Notes under the pieces: generated by a model | Databases searched by the model: none | Told to the model about the DNA's origin: nothing | What the model saw: only the letters and a program-made list of their open reading frames with translations | DNA from: Martinezella lusitana | GTDB taxonomy: Bacteria > Pseudomonadota > Alphaproteobacteria > Rhizobiales > Rhizobiaceae | Assembly (NCBI RefSeq): GCF_900094565.1 | Contig: NZ_FMAF01000006.1 | Coordinates: forward strand, 232,936 to 296,935 | Reading direction: 5' to 3' | Length of the DNA: 64,000 nucleotides | Translations under genes and position numbers: made by a program | Shown here: positions 29,053-36,916 of the stretch, piece by piece | Layout: the number at the start of each line of letters is the position of its first letter | Position numbering within the stretch: position 1 is the stretch's first letter

Positions 29053-30264
29053 ATGGCCAAACAGAAAGTCGCAATGCTCACTGCCGGTGGATTGGCGCCC
29101 TGTCTTTCTTCCGCCGTTGGCGGGCTGATCCAGCGCTATACCGACGTGGCGCCCGATCTCGACATCATCGCCTATCGGTCTGGCTACCAGGGAGTTCTGC
29201 TGGCTGACAGCATCGGGGTGACGCCGGCCATGCGCGAGCGTGCGCACCTGTTGCATCGTTACGGCGGCTCTCCGATCGGCAACAGCCGCGTAAAGCTCAC
29301 CAATGCCGCCGACTGCGTCAAGCGCGGCCTGGTCAAGGAAGGTGAAAACCCGCTGCGCGTCGCAGCCGAGCGTCTCGCCTCCGATGGCGTCACCATTCTT
29401 CACACGATCGGCGGCGACGATACGAACACCACGGCCGCCGATCTTGCCGCCTATCTCGGGGCCAACGGCTACGACCTGACCGTCGTCGGCCTGCCGAAAA
29501 CGGTCGACAACGACGTCGTGCCGATCCGCCAGTCTCTCGGCGCCTGGACGGCAGCCGAGGTCGGGGCGCATTTCTTCGACAATGTCAGCAACGAACAGAC
29601 CGCCGCACCGCGCACCCTCGTCATCCACGAGGTCATGGGACGGCACTGTGGCTGGCTGACGGCGGCCACTGCCCGCGCCTATATTCAAAAGACCGCTGCC
29701 AACGAATATATCGACGGCTTCATGATGAATGCCGAGATGAAGAGCATCGACGGCCTCTATTTGCCTGAGATGGCCTTCGACATCGAAGCCGAAGGCGAGC
29801 GCCTTCGTTCCATCATGGAAAAGACCGGCCAGGTGACGCTGTTCGTATCGGAAGGTGCGGCCCTCGACGCCATCGTCGCCGAGCGCGAAGCCGCAGGTGA
29901 AAGCATCAAGCGCGACGCCTTCGGCCATGTGAAGATCGACACCATCAATGTCGGCGGCTGGTTCCAGAAGCAGTTTGCCTCGATCATCGGCGCCGAGCGC
30001 TCGATGGTACAGAAATCGGGTTATTTCGCCCGCTCCGCGCCGGCAAACGGCGAAGATCTTCGCCTTATCCAGGGCATGGTCGATCTCGCGGTGGAAAATG
30101 CACTCAACAAGGTATCCGGCGTCACCGGCCACGACGAAGGCCAGGGCGGCAAGCTGCGCGTCATCGAATTCCCGCGAATCAAGGGCGGCAAGGCATTCGA
30201 TCTCTCGCAGCCGTGGTTCGCCGACGTGATGGACCACATCGGGCAGAAATACACGCAAGCCTGA
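29053..30264 (+). CDS. pfp: Pyrophosphate--fructose 6-phosphate 1-phosphotransferase
   Basis: 403-residue phosphofructokinase that uses PPi instead of ATP and so runs reversibly. The donor motif reads GGDDT at 120-124; ATP enzymes have GGDGS. The catalytic loop is PKTVDND at 149-155, where the Lys marks PPi specificity. VMGRHCGWL follows. An AGGAGG site lies just upstream of ATG 29053. Rhizobia mostly use the Entner-Doudoroff pathway, so this enzyme is probably gluconeogenic or serves the pentose phosphate side. It is followed by a tandem repeat and a LysE gene. Confidence 0.93.
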   Translation: MAKQKVAMLTAGGLAPCLSSAVGGLIQRYTDVAPDLDIIAYRSGYQGVLLADSIGVTPAMRERAHLLHRYGGSPIGNSRVKLTNAADCVKRGLVKEGENPLRVAAERLASDGVTILHTIGGDDTNTTAADLAAYLGANGYDLTVVGLPKTVDNDVVPIRQSLGAWTAAEVGAHFFDNVSNEQTAAPRTLVIHEVMGRHCGWLTAATARAYIQKTAANEYIDGFMMNAEMKSIDGLYLPEMAFDIEAEGERLRSIMEKTGQVTLFVSEGAALDAIVAEREAAGESIKRDAFGHVKIDTINVGGWFQKQFASIIGAERSMVQKSGYFARSAPANGEDLRLIQGMVDLAVENALNKVSGVTGHDEGQGGKLRVIEFPRIKGGKAFDLSQPWFADVMDHIGQKYTQA

Positions 30265-30265
30265 T

Positions 30266-30325
30266 TGATCGGCGATCAGGCGGCCCGATCGGTGATCAAG
30301 CGGCCTGATCGATGATCAAGCGGAT
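30266..30325. repeat. Three tandem 20-bp palindromic units
   Basis: Units at 30266-30285, 30286-30305 and 30306-30325 differ at only a few positions. Each contains an inverted repeat (T/C)GATC-N3-GATCA followed by AGCGGCC-like sequence (AGGCGGCC in the first, AAGCGGAT in the third). The array begins one base after the pfp stop and ends 59 bp before the lysE-type start, so it could be an operator array or RNA structure. Confidence 0.85.
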
Positions 30326-30384
30326 TGACGGATCGTAAATCCGATGTCTTTGCTGGCGGCGAAAAAGGAATAGAGGAGGATTCC

Positions 30385-31020
30385 ATGTCCATCGAAACCT
30401 GGCTCGCTTTCGCCGCCACATCCTGCATCATGCTGGCCATACCGGGGCCGACCATTCTCCTTGTCATCTCCTATGCTCTCGGTCACGGTCGCAAAACGGC
30501 GCTGGCGACCGTGACGGGCGTGACGCTTGGCGACTTCACGGCAATGACCGCCTCGCTCGCGGGCCTTGGCGCCATTCTCGCCGCATCCGCATCGCTGTTC
30601 ACGATTCTTAAGCTGATCGGCGCGGCTTATCTCGTCTTCCTCGGAATCAAGCTCTGGCGAGCCCCGATCGTGACCGGCCCGATGGGCGATAACGACAATC
30701 TCCCCGAGGAGAAGCCGTTAAAGATCATGTTGCACGCTTACGTTGTAACTGCCCTCAACCCGAAGAGCATCGTTTTCTTCATCGCTTTCGTGCCGCAGTT
30801 TCTCGACATGTCGAAGCCCTTCCTTGAGCAAACGCTTATTTTGGAGGCAACTTTCCTCACTCTCGCCGCATTGAATTCGCTGCTTTACGTCTTCGTCGCC
30901 GACATGGCGCGCGGGTTTATCCGCAAGGCTAGCGTGCAACGCGCCGTCAACCGCACAGGCGGAACCCTGTTGATTGCCGCGGGTGCAGTGACCGCCGGAT
31001 ACCGCCGGATGGCCGCTTGA
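30385..31020 (+). CDS. LysE/RhtB family exporter
   Basis: 211-residue inner-membrane protein with about six hydrophobic helices and the family start AIPGPTILLVISYALGHGRK followed by TVTGVTLGDFTAM; the middle segment LKLIGAAYLVFLGIKLWR is also typical. Members export amino acids or homoserine lactones by proton antiport; the substrate is not predictable. ATG 30385 has GAGGAGGA upstream. Probably separately transcribed from pfp given the 120-bp gap with repeats. Confidence 0.9.
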   Translation: MSIETWLAFAATSCIMLAIPGPTILLVISYALGHGRKTALATVTGVTLGDFTAMTASLAGLGAILAASASLFTILKLIGAAYLVFLGIKLWRAPIVTGPMGDNDNLPEEKPLKIMLHAYVVTALNPKSIVFFIAFVPQFLDMSKPFLEQTLILEATFLTLAALNSLLYVFVADMARGFIRKASVQRAVNRTGGTLLIAAGAVTAGYRRMAA

Positions 31021-31080
31021 CGCCGTCCAGGGTTGCGGCGCGATCACGGATAGGTTAATGGGGATTCATAATTTTATCGA

Positions 31081-31113
31081 TCCTGTGGCCGAATTGTGCG
31101 GTCCTGTGGCCGA
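31081..31113. repeat. Short direct repeat upstream of transglycosylase gene
   Basis: TCCTGTGGCCGA occurs at 31081 and 31102, a 21-base period (two helical turns), 42-74 bp before the start of the transglycosylase lipoprotein gene. It may be a two-site operator or coincidence. Confidence 0.4.
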
Positions 31114-31154
31114 TTTGCATCGCAAATAGGTTTGGTTTTTTCGAAAGTGACAGA

Positions 31155-32303
31155 ATGGTAGCGATCGGATTTCCCGGCCTGAAGCGCAGCGTTGCCTTGT
31201 CGGCAATGATGTGCGGCGCTCTTGCAGGGTGCGCAAGCACTCAGCAGCAGGCGTCTCAGGCAGAACTCCCGTCGGCACACACCAACGTGCCGCATCCGAA
31301 TACGGCCCCGACCGCAACTGGCGTTGCCTCGTCCACGGGCGGCGTTGCGATGGCTTCAGCCGCTCCTGCATCTTCGACGGTTCCCGTATCGAATGAACCG
31401 CAGCAGGCAGCGTTGGCAAAATCCGGCCGTGTAACGGCGGGTGCGGTCAACCAGCAGCAGATCGACGCCGCTCAGGCTCGCTTCGGTGCTCCGGCGACAA
31501 CCGCGAACGCACCAAGCCAGGGAACGGTGGCCATTGCGGCGGCTACAGGCATGTCTGCAAGCGGCACCTCGACCGCAGCCGCCTATGCCGCATCGGACGT
31601 GCCGCTCATACCCTCCGTGGTCGCAATCCCGATACCCAATCCGGCGCGCCCCGGCGACGCGGCACTCACGCCGGTCTCGAGTTCGGTCGCTGATGCGGCG
31701 GCAACCATTCCGATGACCTCGGACGTCGCCGCCATCCAGGCCCCAGTGCCGATGCCCCGCCCCGATTCCCGCCCCGCGACGGAAGTCGCCTTCGTTTCGC
31801 CGGCGCAGATGGGCCTGCCGCGCTATGCGGATAACCGCATGCATTACGATTTCAACTTCGACACCACCGGCCCCACGGTCGTTACGGCTGTCTTGACCAG
31901 CCCGAGTTATGATTCCGATGTTCCCGCCGCTGAAAAAAGCTACGTTTCGAGGCTCATTCAGAAGTACGCCAAGATCTACGAGATCCCGGAATCGCTGATC
32001 CATCGCGTTGTCCACCGCGAGAGCCGTTACAATCCGAAAGCCTATAATCGGGCCGGATATTTCGGTCTCATGCAGATCAAATACAACACGGCCAAGTCGA
32101 TGGGCTATGAAGGCCCTCCCTCAGGCCTGCTCGATGCCGAGACCAATATCAAATACGCCGCCAAATATCTGCGTGGTGCGTGGATGACAGCAGACAGCAA
32201 GGCCGAAAACAAAGAAACGAATGCCGTGCAGCTCTATGCCCGCGGCTATTACTACGATGCCAAGCGCAAGGGCCTGTCCAGCGTCGCCAACGGCGACTAT
32301 TGA
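31155..32303 (+). CDS. SLT-domain lytic transglycosylase lipoprotein
   Basis: 382 residues. The signal peptide ends in a lipobox LAGC (Cys at about residue 26), so the protein is probably lipid-anchored. Residues 30-230 are a low-complexity Ala/Thr/Pro/Ser spacer. The C-terminal SLT domain starts at YEIPESLIHRV with catalytic Glu289 in HRESRYNP and continues GYFGLMQIKYNTAKSMGY. The spacer would let the enzyme reach across the periplasm. The gene ends in a convergent terminator shared with the serine hydrolase. Confidence 0.92.
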   Translation: MVAIGFPGLKRSVALSAMMCGALAGCASTQQQASQAELPSAHTNVPHPNTAPTATGVASSTGGVAMASAAPASSTVPVSNEPQQAALAKSGRVTAGAVNQQQIDAAQARFGAPATTANAPSQGTVAIAAATGMSASGTSTAAAYAASDVPLIPSVVAIPIPNPARPGDAALTPVSSSVADAAATIPMTSDVAAIQAPVPMPRPDSRPATEVAFVSPAQMGLPRYADNRMHYDFNFDTTGPTVVTAVLTSPSYDSDVPAAEKSYVSRLIQKYAKIYEIPESLIHRVVHRESRYNPKAYNRAGYFGLMQIKYNTAKSMGYEGPPSGLLDAETNIKYAAKYLRGAWMTADSKAENKETNAVQLYARGYYYDAKRKGLSSVANGDY

Positions 32304-32322
32304 TTTCTCAAGGAAGCTTTGG

Positions 32323-32350
32323 AAAGCCGGCCTAGTTTGTGGCCGGCTTT
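32323..32350. terminator. Bidirectional terminator
   Basis: Perfect 10-bp stem AAAGCCGGCC/GGCCGGCTTT with an 8-base loop lies 20 bases after the transglycosylase stop and overlaps the last codon of the convergent serine hydrolase. Confidence 0.85.
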
Positions 32351-33720
32351 GTTGCATCCAGGATCCGCTTGAGCAGAATTTGCGGCCTGTAATCCGCCCA
32401 GGCCGGCGTCAATCCCATCCGCACCACAACAAGATTGGCCGAAGGAACGATGGCAACAGTCTGGCCATCGTGACCACTCATCCAGAAAGTATCAGGGGGC
32501 AAGCCGAATTGCGCGTTCGAACCGCCGGGACCGGCGAGCCAGGCCTGAACTTGCGAATACACCCCTTCCGAAGCCGTCGTCGGCGTGCGCATGGCCCCCA
32601 CAAAGCCCTCCGGCAACAAGCGCTGTCCTTTCCAGACGCCATCCTGGAGCAGGAATTGCCCGAAACGCGCCCAATCGCGAGCGGTGGCGTAGAGATAGGA
32701 ACTGCCGACATAGGTGCCGCGCTCATCTGCCTCGAGCACCGCACTGTGCATGCCAAGCGGCCCGAAAAGCGCCTCGCGCGGATAGGATATGGCCGCACTC
32801 AGGTTCGGCAGCCGGTTCATCCAGAGCCTTGAGAGTAGCGTTGCCGTACCGCTGGAATAGTTGAAGCGTTCTCCAGGCGCGGCCACCTGGCGCGCATTGG
32901 CCACGATGCTGGTCGTGTCCGGCTCGAGATAAAGCATGCGGGTCACGTCCGATACGTCGCCATAGGCCTCGTTGAAGGCAAGACCGCTTTCCATGGCGAG
33001 AAGGTCGCTGAGCTTGATATTCTTGCGCGCATCGCCACTCCATTGCGGCAGGAGATTTTGGTCGTCGAAAGACATGCGGCCGGCCAACATGAGGCGGCCG
33101 ATGATGGCGGCGTTGACTGTCTTTGTCATAGACCAGCCAATCAGGGGCGTTCCCTCGTTGAAACCGTCGCCATAGGCCTCGGCTACGATATGCCCGTCTT
33201 TGACGACGACAACGGCGCGCATCGCTGGCCCGGCAAGATCCGGGTTTGCCACCAGCTTAGCAAACTTGGCGTCTTGCTCACCCGAACCGAGCGTGACCGT
33301 ATTGCCATCAGGCCAGAACGCATCGCTCTTCGGCGTCTTCAGCTTGTTCAGGAAGACCGCGCCGCGTGCTGCCTGGAGATCGCCATCGGGCACCGTCGTG
33401 CAGCCGAGCGCACCGCGATAGAGCGCATAATTAGGCGCAAACATTCCAAGGAAGCGCGCTCTGACGACGCCTTCGTCGCGATCGACCGAAACATGGATAA
33501 GCTTCAACGCCGGATTGCCCGGTGCCTGCACGTCATCCGCCAGCACCTGATCCGGGTCCCGTTTGGCGACAAACGTGTTGGAACACACCATCTTGGCGGC
33601 ATAGCCATCGCCGACCCTGAGCAATTCCGGCGGGTAAACAGAGAGCCAGACGGCTCCGCCTGCGACAATGACCAGCAGCAAAACAACAAATGCTCCGATC
33701 ACTCTCGATATCAAACGCAT
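32332..33720 (-). CDS. Beta-lactamase-related serine hydrolase, membrane-anchored
   Basis: 462 residues with one N-terminal membrane helix (LISRVIGAFVVLLLVIVAGGAVWL). A class C beta-lactamase/DD-peptidase-like domain follows, with SxxK in GWSMTKTVNAAI and a Tyr-Ser-Ser motif (FNYSSGTATLLS) at the second catalytic position. The C-terminal SGHDGQT probably supplies the third motif. Such proteins are esterases, peptidases or 6-aminohexanoate-hydrolase-like enzymes. Nothing nearby indicates the substrate. ATG 33720 gives the membrane anchor directly. Confidence 0.87.
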   Translation of the reverse strand: MRLISRVIGAFVVLLLVIVAGGAVWLSVYPPELLRVGDGYAAKMVCSNTFVAKRDPDQVLADDVQAPGNPALKLIHVSVDRDEGVVRARFLGMFAPNYALYRGALGCTTVPDGDLQAARGAVFLNKLKTPKSDAFWPDGNTVTLGSGEQDAKFAKLVANPDLAGPAMRAVVVVKDGHIVAEAYGDGFNEGTPLIGWSMTKTVNAAIIGRLMLAGRMSFDDQNLLPQWSGDARKNIKLSDLLAMESGLAFNEAYGDVSDVTRMLYLEPDTTSIVANARQVAAPGERFNYSSGTATLLSRLWMNRLPNLSAAISYPREALFGPLGMHSAVLEADERGTYVGSSYLYATARDWARFGQFLLQDGVWKGQRLLPEGFVGAMRTPTTASEGVYSQVQAWLAGPGGSNAQFGLPPDTFWMSGHDGQTVAIVPSANLVVVRMGLTPAWADYRPQILLKRILDATKPATN

Positions 33721-33887
33721 GTCACATACCCTCCAAAAGGTAGGCGGAGACAAGCAGGAAACGCAGCAAGATGAAAGAGCTATCGTCGCTGCCGCCACTC
33801 AAATATGTGCAGGGCCATATCTCGACCGAATCTGCCAACAGCCCGCGTCATCAGACTGTAGCATTGCCGGGTTAAACGCGCTGAACC

Positions 33888-33905
33888 CTGACAAATTGGT
33901 GACAA
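33888..33905 (+). promoter_or_regulatory. Pho-box-like TGACA direct repeat before btaA
   Basis: CTGACAA-N4-GTGACAA contains two TGACA units 11 bases apart, the period of a PhoB box half-site pair. Betaine-lipid genes are phosphate-controlled in Sinorhizobium meliloti. It sits only 8 bp before the btaA ATG, too close for a normal -35 position, so support is weak. Confidence 0.25.
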
Positions 33906-33912
33906 GACTCAG

Positions 33913-35160
33913 ATGACGGAATTCGCCCCAGACGCCGGTCTCCAAAAGAACCGGAAACTCAAGGACGCTCTGCTGCAACATAAGGCGCTGTCCAAGGCCG
34001 GCCTTTCGGAGCGCCTCTTCGGCATGCTGTTTTCCGGTCTTGTCTATCCGCAAATCTGGGAGGATCCTGATGTCGACATGGAGGCGATGGAACTCCAGCC
34101 ACATCACCGCATCGTTACCATCGGCTCTGGCGGCTGCAATATGCTCGCCTACCTTTCGCAGAACCCTTCCTCGATCGATGTGGTCGATCTCAACCGCCAC
34201 CACATTGCTTTGAACAAGCTGAAGCTGGCAGCTTTCCGGCTGCTGCCCGGCCATGCGGATCTGGTGCGTTTCTTCGGCACGCCAGGCGTTGCCGCCAACA
34301 GCCAGGCCTACGACCAGTTTATCGCGCCGCGGCTGGACGAAGCTACCGCTTCCTATTGGGGTGGCCGCGACATGTATGGTCGTCGCCGCGTCACGGTCTT
34401 CAATCGTAACATTTACAAGACCGGTCTCCTCGGCCGCTTCATCGGTGCCGCGCATGTGCTGGCGCGCCTGCACGGCGTGCGCCTCGCCGGGATGACGGAA
34501 GCCCGCACTCTCCGCGAGCAGCGCCAGTTCTTCGAAAACGAGATCGCCCCGATCTTCGACAGGCCGGCGGTTCGCTGGTTGCTCGGTCGCAAGAGCTCGC
34601 TCTTCGGTCTCGGCATTCCGCCACAGCAATATGATGAGCTTGCAAGCCTTGCCGGCGATGATTCGATTTCTGCCGTATTGAAGCATCGATTGGAAAAGCT
34701 GGCATGCCACTTCCCGATGCGGGATAACTATTTTGCGTGGCAAGCCTTCGCGCGCCGCTACGCCGGCCAGCATCAGGGTCCCCTGCCCACCTACCTTAAG
34801 CCGGAGCATTATGCCGCAATCCGCGCCAATGCCGACCGCGTCGATGTCCATCACGCCAACTTCACCGAACTCCTGGCCTCCAAGCCGGCAGCCTCCCGCG
34901 ATCGTTACGTCTTGCTCGACGCGCAGGATTGGATGACCGATGAGCAGCTCAACGGCCTTTGGGCGGAAATCACCCGCACGGCGCGCGAAGGCGCTCGCGT
35001 CATTTTCCGCACGGCTGCGGAAAAGAGCATCATCGAGGGCCGCCTGTCACCGGCCATCCGCGACCAGTGGGTCTATTTCGAGGAGCGTTCGCAGGAGCTC
35101 AATGCCCAGGATCGTTCGGCGATCTATGGCGGCTTCCACATTTACGGGAAAAAAGCGTGA
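33913..35160 (+). CDS. btaA: BtaA, SAM:diacylglycerol 3-amino-3-carboxypropyltransferase
   Basis: 415-residue DUF3419 protein. It transfers the 3-amino-3-carboxypropyl group of SAM to diacylglycerol, the first step to the betaine lipid DGTS, which replaces phospholipids under phosphate starvation. The family signature LFSGLVYPQIWEDPDVDMEAM is near residue 45, followed by a SAM-fold motif ITIGSGGCNMLAYL-like segment (VTIGSGGCNMLAYLS) and VVDLNRHHIALNKLKLAA. It is coupled by GTGA overlap to btaB. No strong Shine-Dalgarno is visible before ATG 33913. Confidence 0.94.
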   Translation: MTEFAPDAGLQKNRKLKDALLQHKALSKAGLSERLFGMLFSGLVYPQIWEDPDVDMEAMELQPHHRIVTIGSGGCNMLAYLSQNPSSIDVVDLNRHHIALNKLKLAAFRLLPGHADLVRFFGTPGVAANSQAYDQFIAPRLDEATASYWGGRDMYGRRRVTVFNRNIYKTGLLGRFIGAAHVLARLHGVRLAGMTEARTLREQRQFFENEIAPIFDRPAVRWLLGRKSSLFGLGIPPQQYDELASLAGDDSISAVLKHRLEKLACHFPMRDNYFAWQAFARRYAGQHQGPLPTYLKPEHYAAIRANADRVDVHHANFTELLASKPAASRDRYVLLDAQDWMTDEQLNGLWAEITRTAREGARVIFRTAAEKSIIEGRLSPAIRDQWVYFEERSQELNAQDRSAIYGGFHIYGKKA

Positions 35161-35831
35161 GCCAGGCGGATACGGGCACGGAAACCGGCTCGAACAATCA
35201 TGCAAAGCTGATGGACGGCATGTACCGTTATCAGCGGCATATCTACGATCTGACCCGCAAATACTACCTCTTCGGACGCGACCGCACGATTGAGCAGCTT
35301 AACGTGCCCCCGGGTGGCTCATTGCTGGAAGTGGGCTGCGGTACGGGCCGTAACATGCTGCTGGCCTACCGGCATTTCCCTTCCGCGAAGCTTTATGGCC
35401 TTGATATCTCGCAGGAGATGCTGATTTCGGCGCGCAACAATTTTCGCGGCCTGAAGCAGATGCCGGATTTTCGCGTTGCAGACGCCACCACGTTTTCACC
35501 CACCGATTTCGGCACTGATGGATTCGACCGCGTGATGGTTTCCTACGCGTTGTCGATGATCCCGGATTGGACGAGCGCAATCGATGCATCGCTTGGTGCC
35601 GTCGCCCCCGGTGGCGAACTGCACGTCGTCGATTTTGGCCAGCAAGAAGGTCTGCCGGGCTGGTTCCGGACCCTTCTTAAAGGATGGTTGAAGAAATTCC
35701 ACGTCACCCCCCGCGCCGATCTTCTGACGGTACTGGAAGAGAAGGCAAAGGCGCGCGGCATGACGCTCAAGACCGAAAAGATCGGTCGTGGCTACGCCTG
35801 GAGAGCCGTCGTCGCCAAGCAAGCCGCATAA
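35157..35831 (+). CDS. btaB: BtaB, diacylglyceryl-homoserine N-methyltransferase
   Basis: 224-residue class I SAM methyltransferase that trimethylates diacylglyceryl-homoserine to DGTS. Its N-terminal MDGMYRYQRHIYDLTRKYYLFGRDR is typical of BtaB. SAM motif I is LLEVGCGTGRNML, and motif II covers MVSYALSMIPDW. The start is GTG at 35157, overlapping the btaA stop by four bases. The frame is open further upstream, but only across btaA. Together the pair makes the whole betaine lipid head group. Confidence 0.94.
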   Translation: MSQADTGTETGSNNHAKLMDGMYRYQRHIYDLTRKYYLFGRDRTIEQLNVPPGGSLLEVGCGTGRNMLLAYRHFPSAKLYGLDISQEMLISARNNFRGLKQMPDFRVADATTFSPTDFGTDGFDRVMVSYALSMIPDWTSAIDASLGAVAPGGELHVVDFGQQEGLPGWFRTLLKGWLKKFHVTPRADLLTVLEEKAKARGMTLKTEKIGRGYAWRAVVAKQAA

Positions 35832-35870
35832 GCGGCGGCGGAATTCGGCGAGAAATACGGTGCCATCGTG

Positions 35871-35910
35871 CTTCAAGCATAAGAATTTGCTTGAAGATAA
35901 CGCATTTTTT
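35871..35910 (+). terminator. Probable terminator after btaB
   Basis: A 9-bp stem CTTCAAGCA/TGCTTGAAG with an 8-base loop is followed, after eight bases, by six Ts. It lies 40 bases past the btaB stop. The gap before the T run makes it less certain. Confidence 0.5.
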
Positions 35911-36045
35911 ACGTTGATATGGTGAATAAAGTGGCAAGGCCGGCTGACAGCAGCTTGGCCTGCCGCTCTTTTGGATTTTCGGGGACCACAATACGGAAGC
36001 CAAGTCTTGGGGCAGCCAGATCACTCGCGTCATAACGGGATACTC

Positions 36046-36837
36046 ATGCGCCGGCTTCTGTTGTGCTTAATGCCGCTTGCCCTTTTTTTGAATGGCTGCA
36101 CGATGGGCTACGACGCTTTTTCGACGGCGTCGCTTCCCAAGACCAGGTTCAGCGATACAAAGCCGCAGGATTTCGGCCGCGACCATCCTGACCGCCATCC
36201 CATCCACGGCATCGATATTTCCAAGTACCAGGGCGATATCGATTGGCAGGCCGTCAAGTCTTCCGGCGTGGCCTTTGCCTTTATCAAGGCGACGGAAGGC
36301 AAGGACCGCATCGATCCGCGCTTTACCGAATATTGGCGCGAAGCTGCCGCTGCGGGACTTCTTCACACAGCCTATCATTTCTATTATTTCTGCTCGACTG
36401 CCGACGATCAGGCGGACTGGTTCATCCGCAACGTACCGAAGGACGCCACAATGCTTCCGCCGGTCATCGACGTCGAATGGAACCCCAGCTCGCCGACCTG
36501 CCGCACGAGACCGGCCCCTGAAACGGTGCGGACGGAAATGAAGCGCTTCATGGATCGCCTCGAAGCCTATTACGGCAAGCGCCCGATCATCTACACCTCG
36601 GTCGACTTCCACCGCGAAAATCTCGCTGGTTATTTCAAGGATTACCACTTCTGGGTCCGCTCGGTCGCGAAGCATCCCAAGGAGATTTACGCGAATCGTG
36701 ACTGGGCCTTCTGGCAGTATACATCCACCGGCCTTATCCCCGGTATCAAAGGGCCGATGGATATCAATGTCTTCGCCGGTTCCGAGCAAAATTGGCACAG
36801 CTGGGTGGCGGCAGTACAGAAGCAAGGAAATTCTTGA
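36046..36837 (+). CDS. GH25 lysozyme-like lipoprotein
   Basis: 263 residues with a lipoprotein signal (lipobox LNGC, Cys at about residue 18) and a GH25 muramidase domain. Active-site motifs are HGIDISKYQGDIDW near residue 55, VAFAFIKATEG, and the catalytic pair in PPVIDVEWNP (Asp and Glu). The C-terminal DWAFWQYTSTG...DINVFAG is also typical. GH25 enzymes cleave the beta-1,4 bond after MurNAc by hydrolysis. I chose ATG 36046 because the signal peptide starts there. An MltB-like gene follows 79 bases later. Confidence 0.92.
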   Translation: MRRLLLCLMPLALFLNGCTMGYDAFSTASLPKTRFSDTKPQDFGRDHPDRHPIHGIDISKYQGDIDWQAVKSSGVAFAFIKATEGKDRIDPRFTEYWREAAAAGLLHTAYHFYYFCSTADDQADWFIRNVPKDATMLPPVIDVEWNPSSPTCRTRPAPETVRTEMKRFMDRLEAYYGKRPIIYTSVDFHRENLAGYFKDYHFWVRSVAKHPKEIYANRDWAFWQYTSTGLIPGIKGPMDINVFAGSEQNWHSWVAAVQKQGNS

Positions 36838-36916
36838 GTTTGACGCTATTTCTCTCTTGCTTATGTCACAATCTTCTGTGAAAGCGACCCTATTCTATCA
36901 CTAGAGAGGATCGCCC

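Noticed and set aside
28969..30258. Minus-strand frame of 429 codons antisense to pfp
   Set aside because: Opposite a gene with clear PFK motifs and an AGGAGG site; no recognisable domain in the antisense translation.
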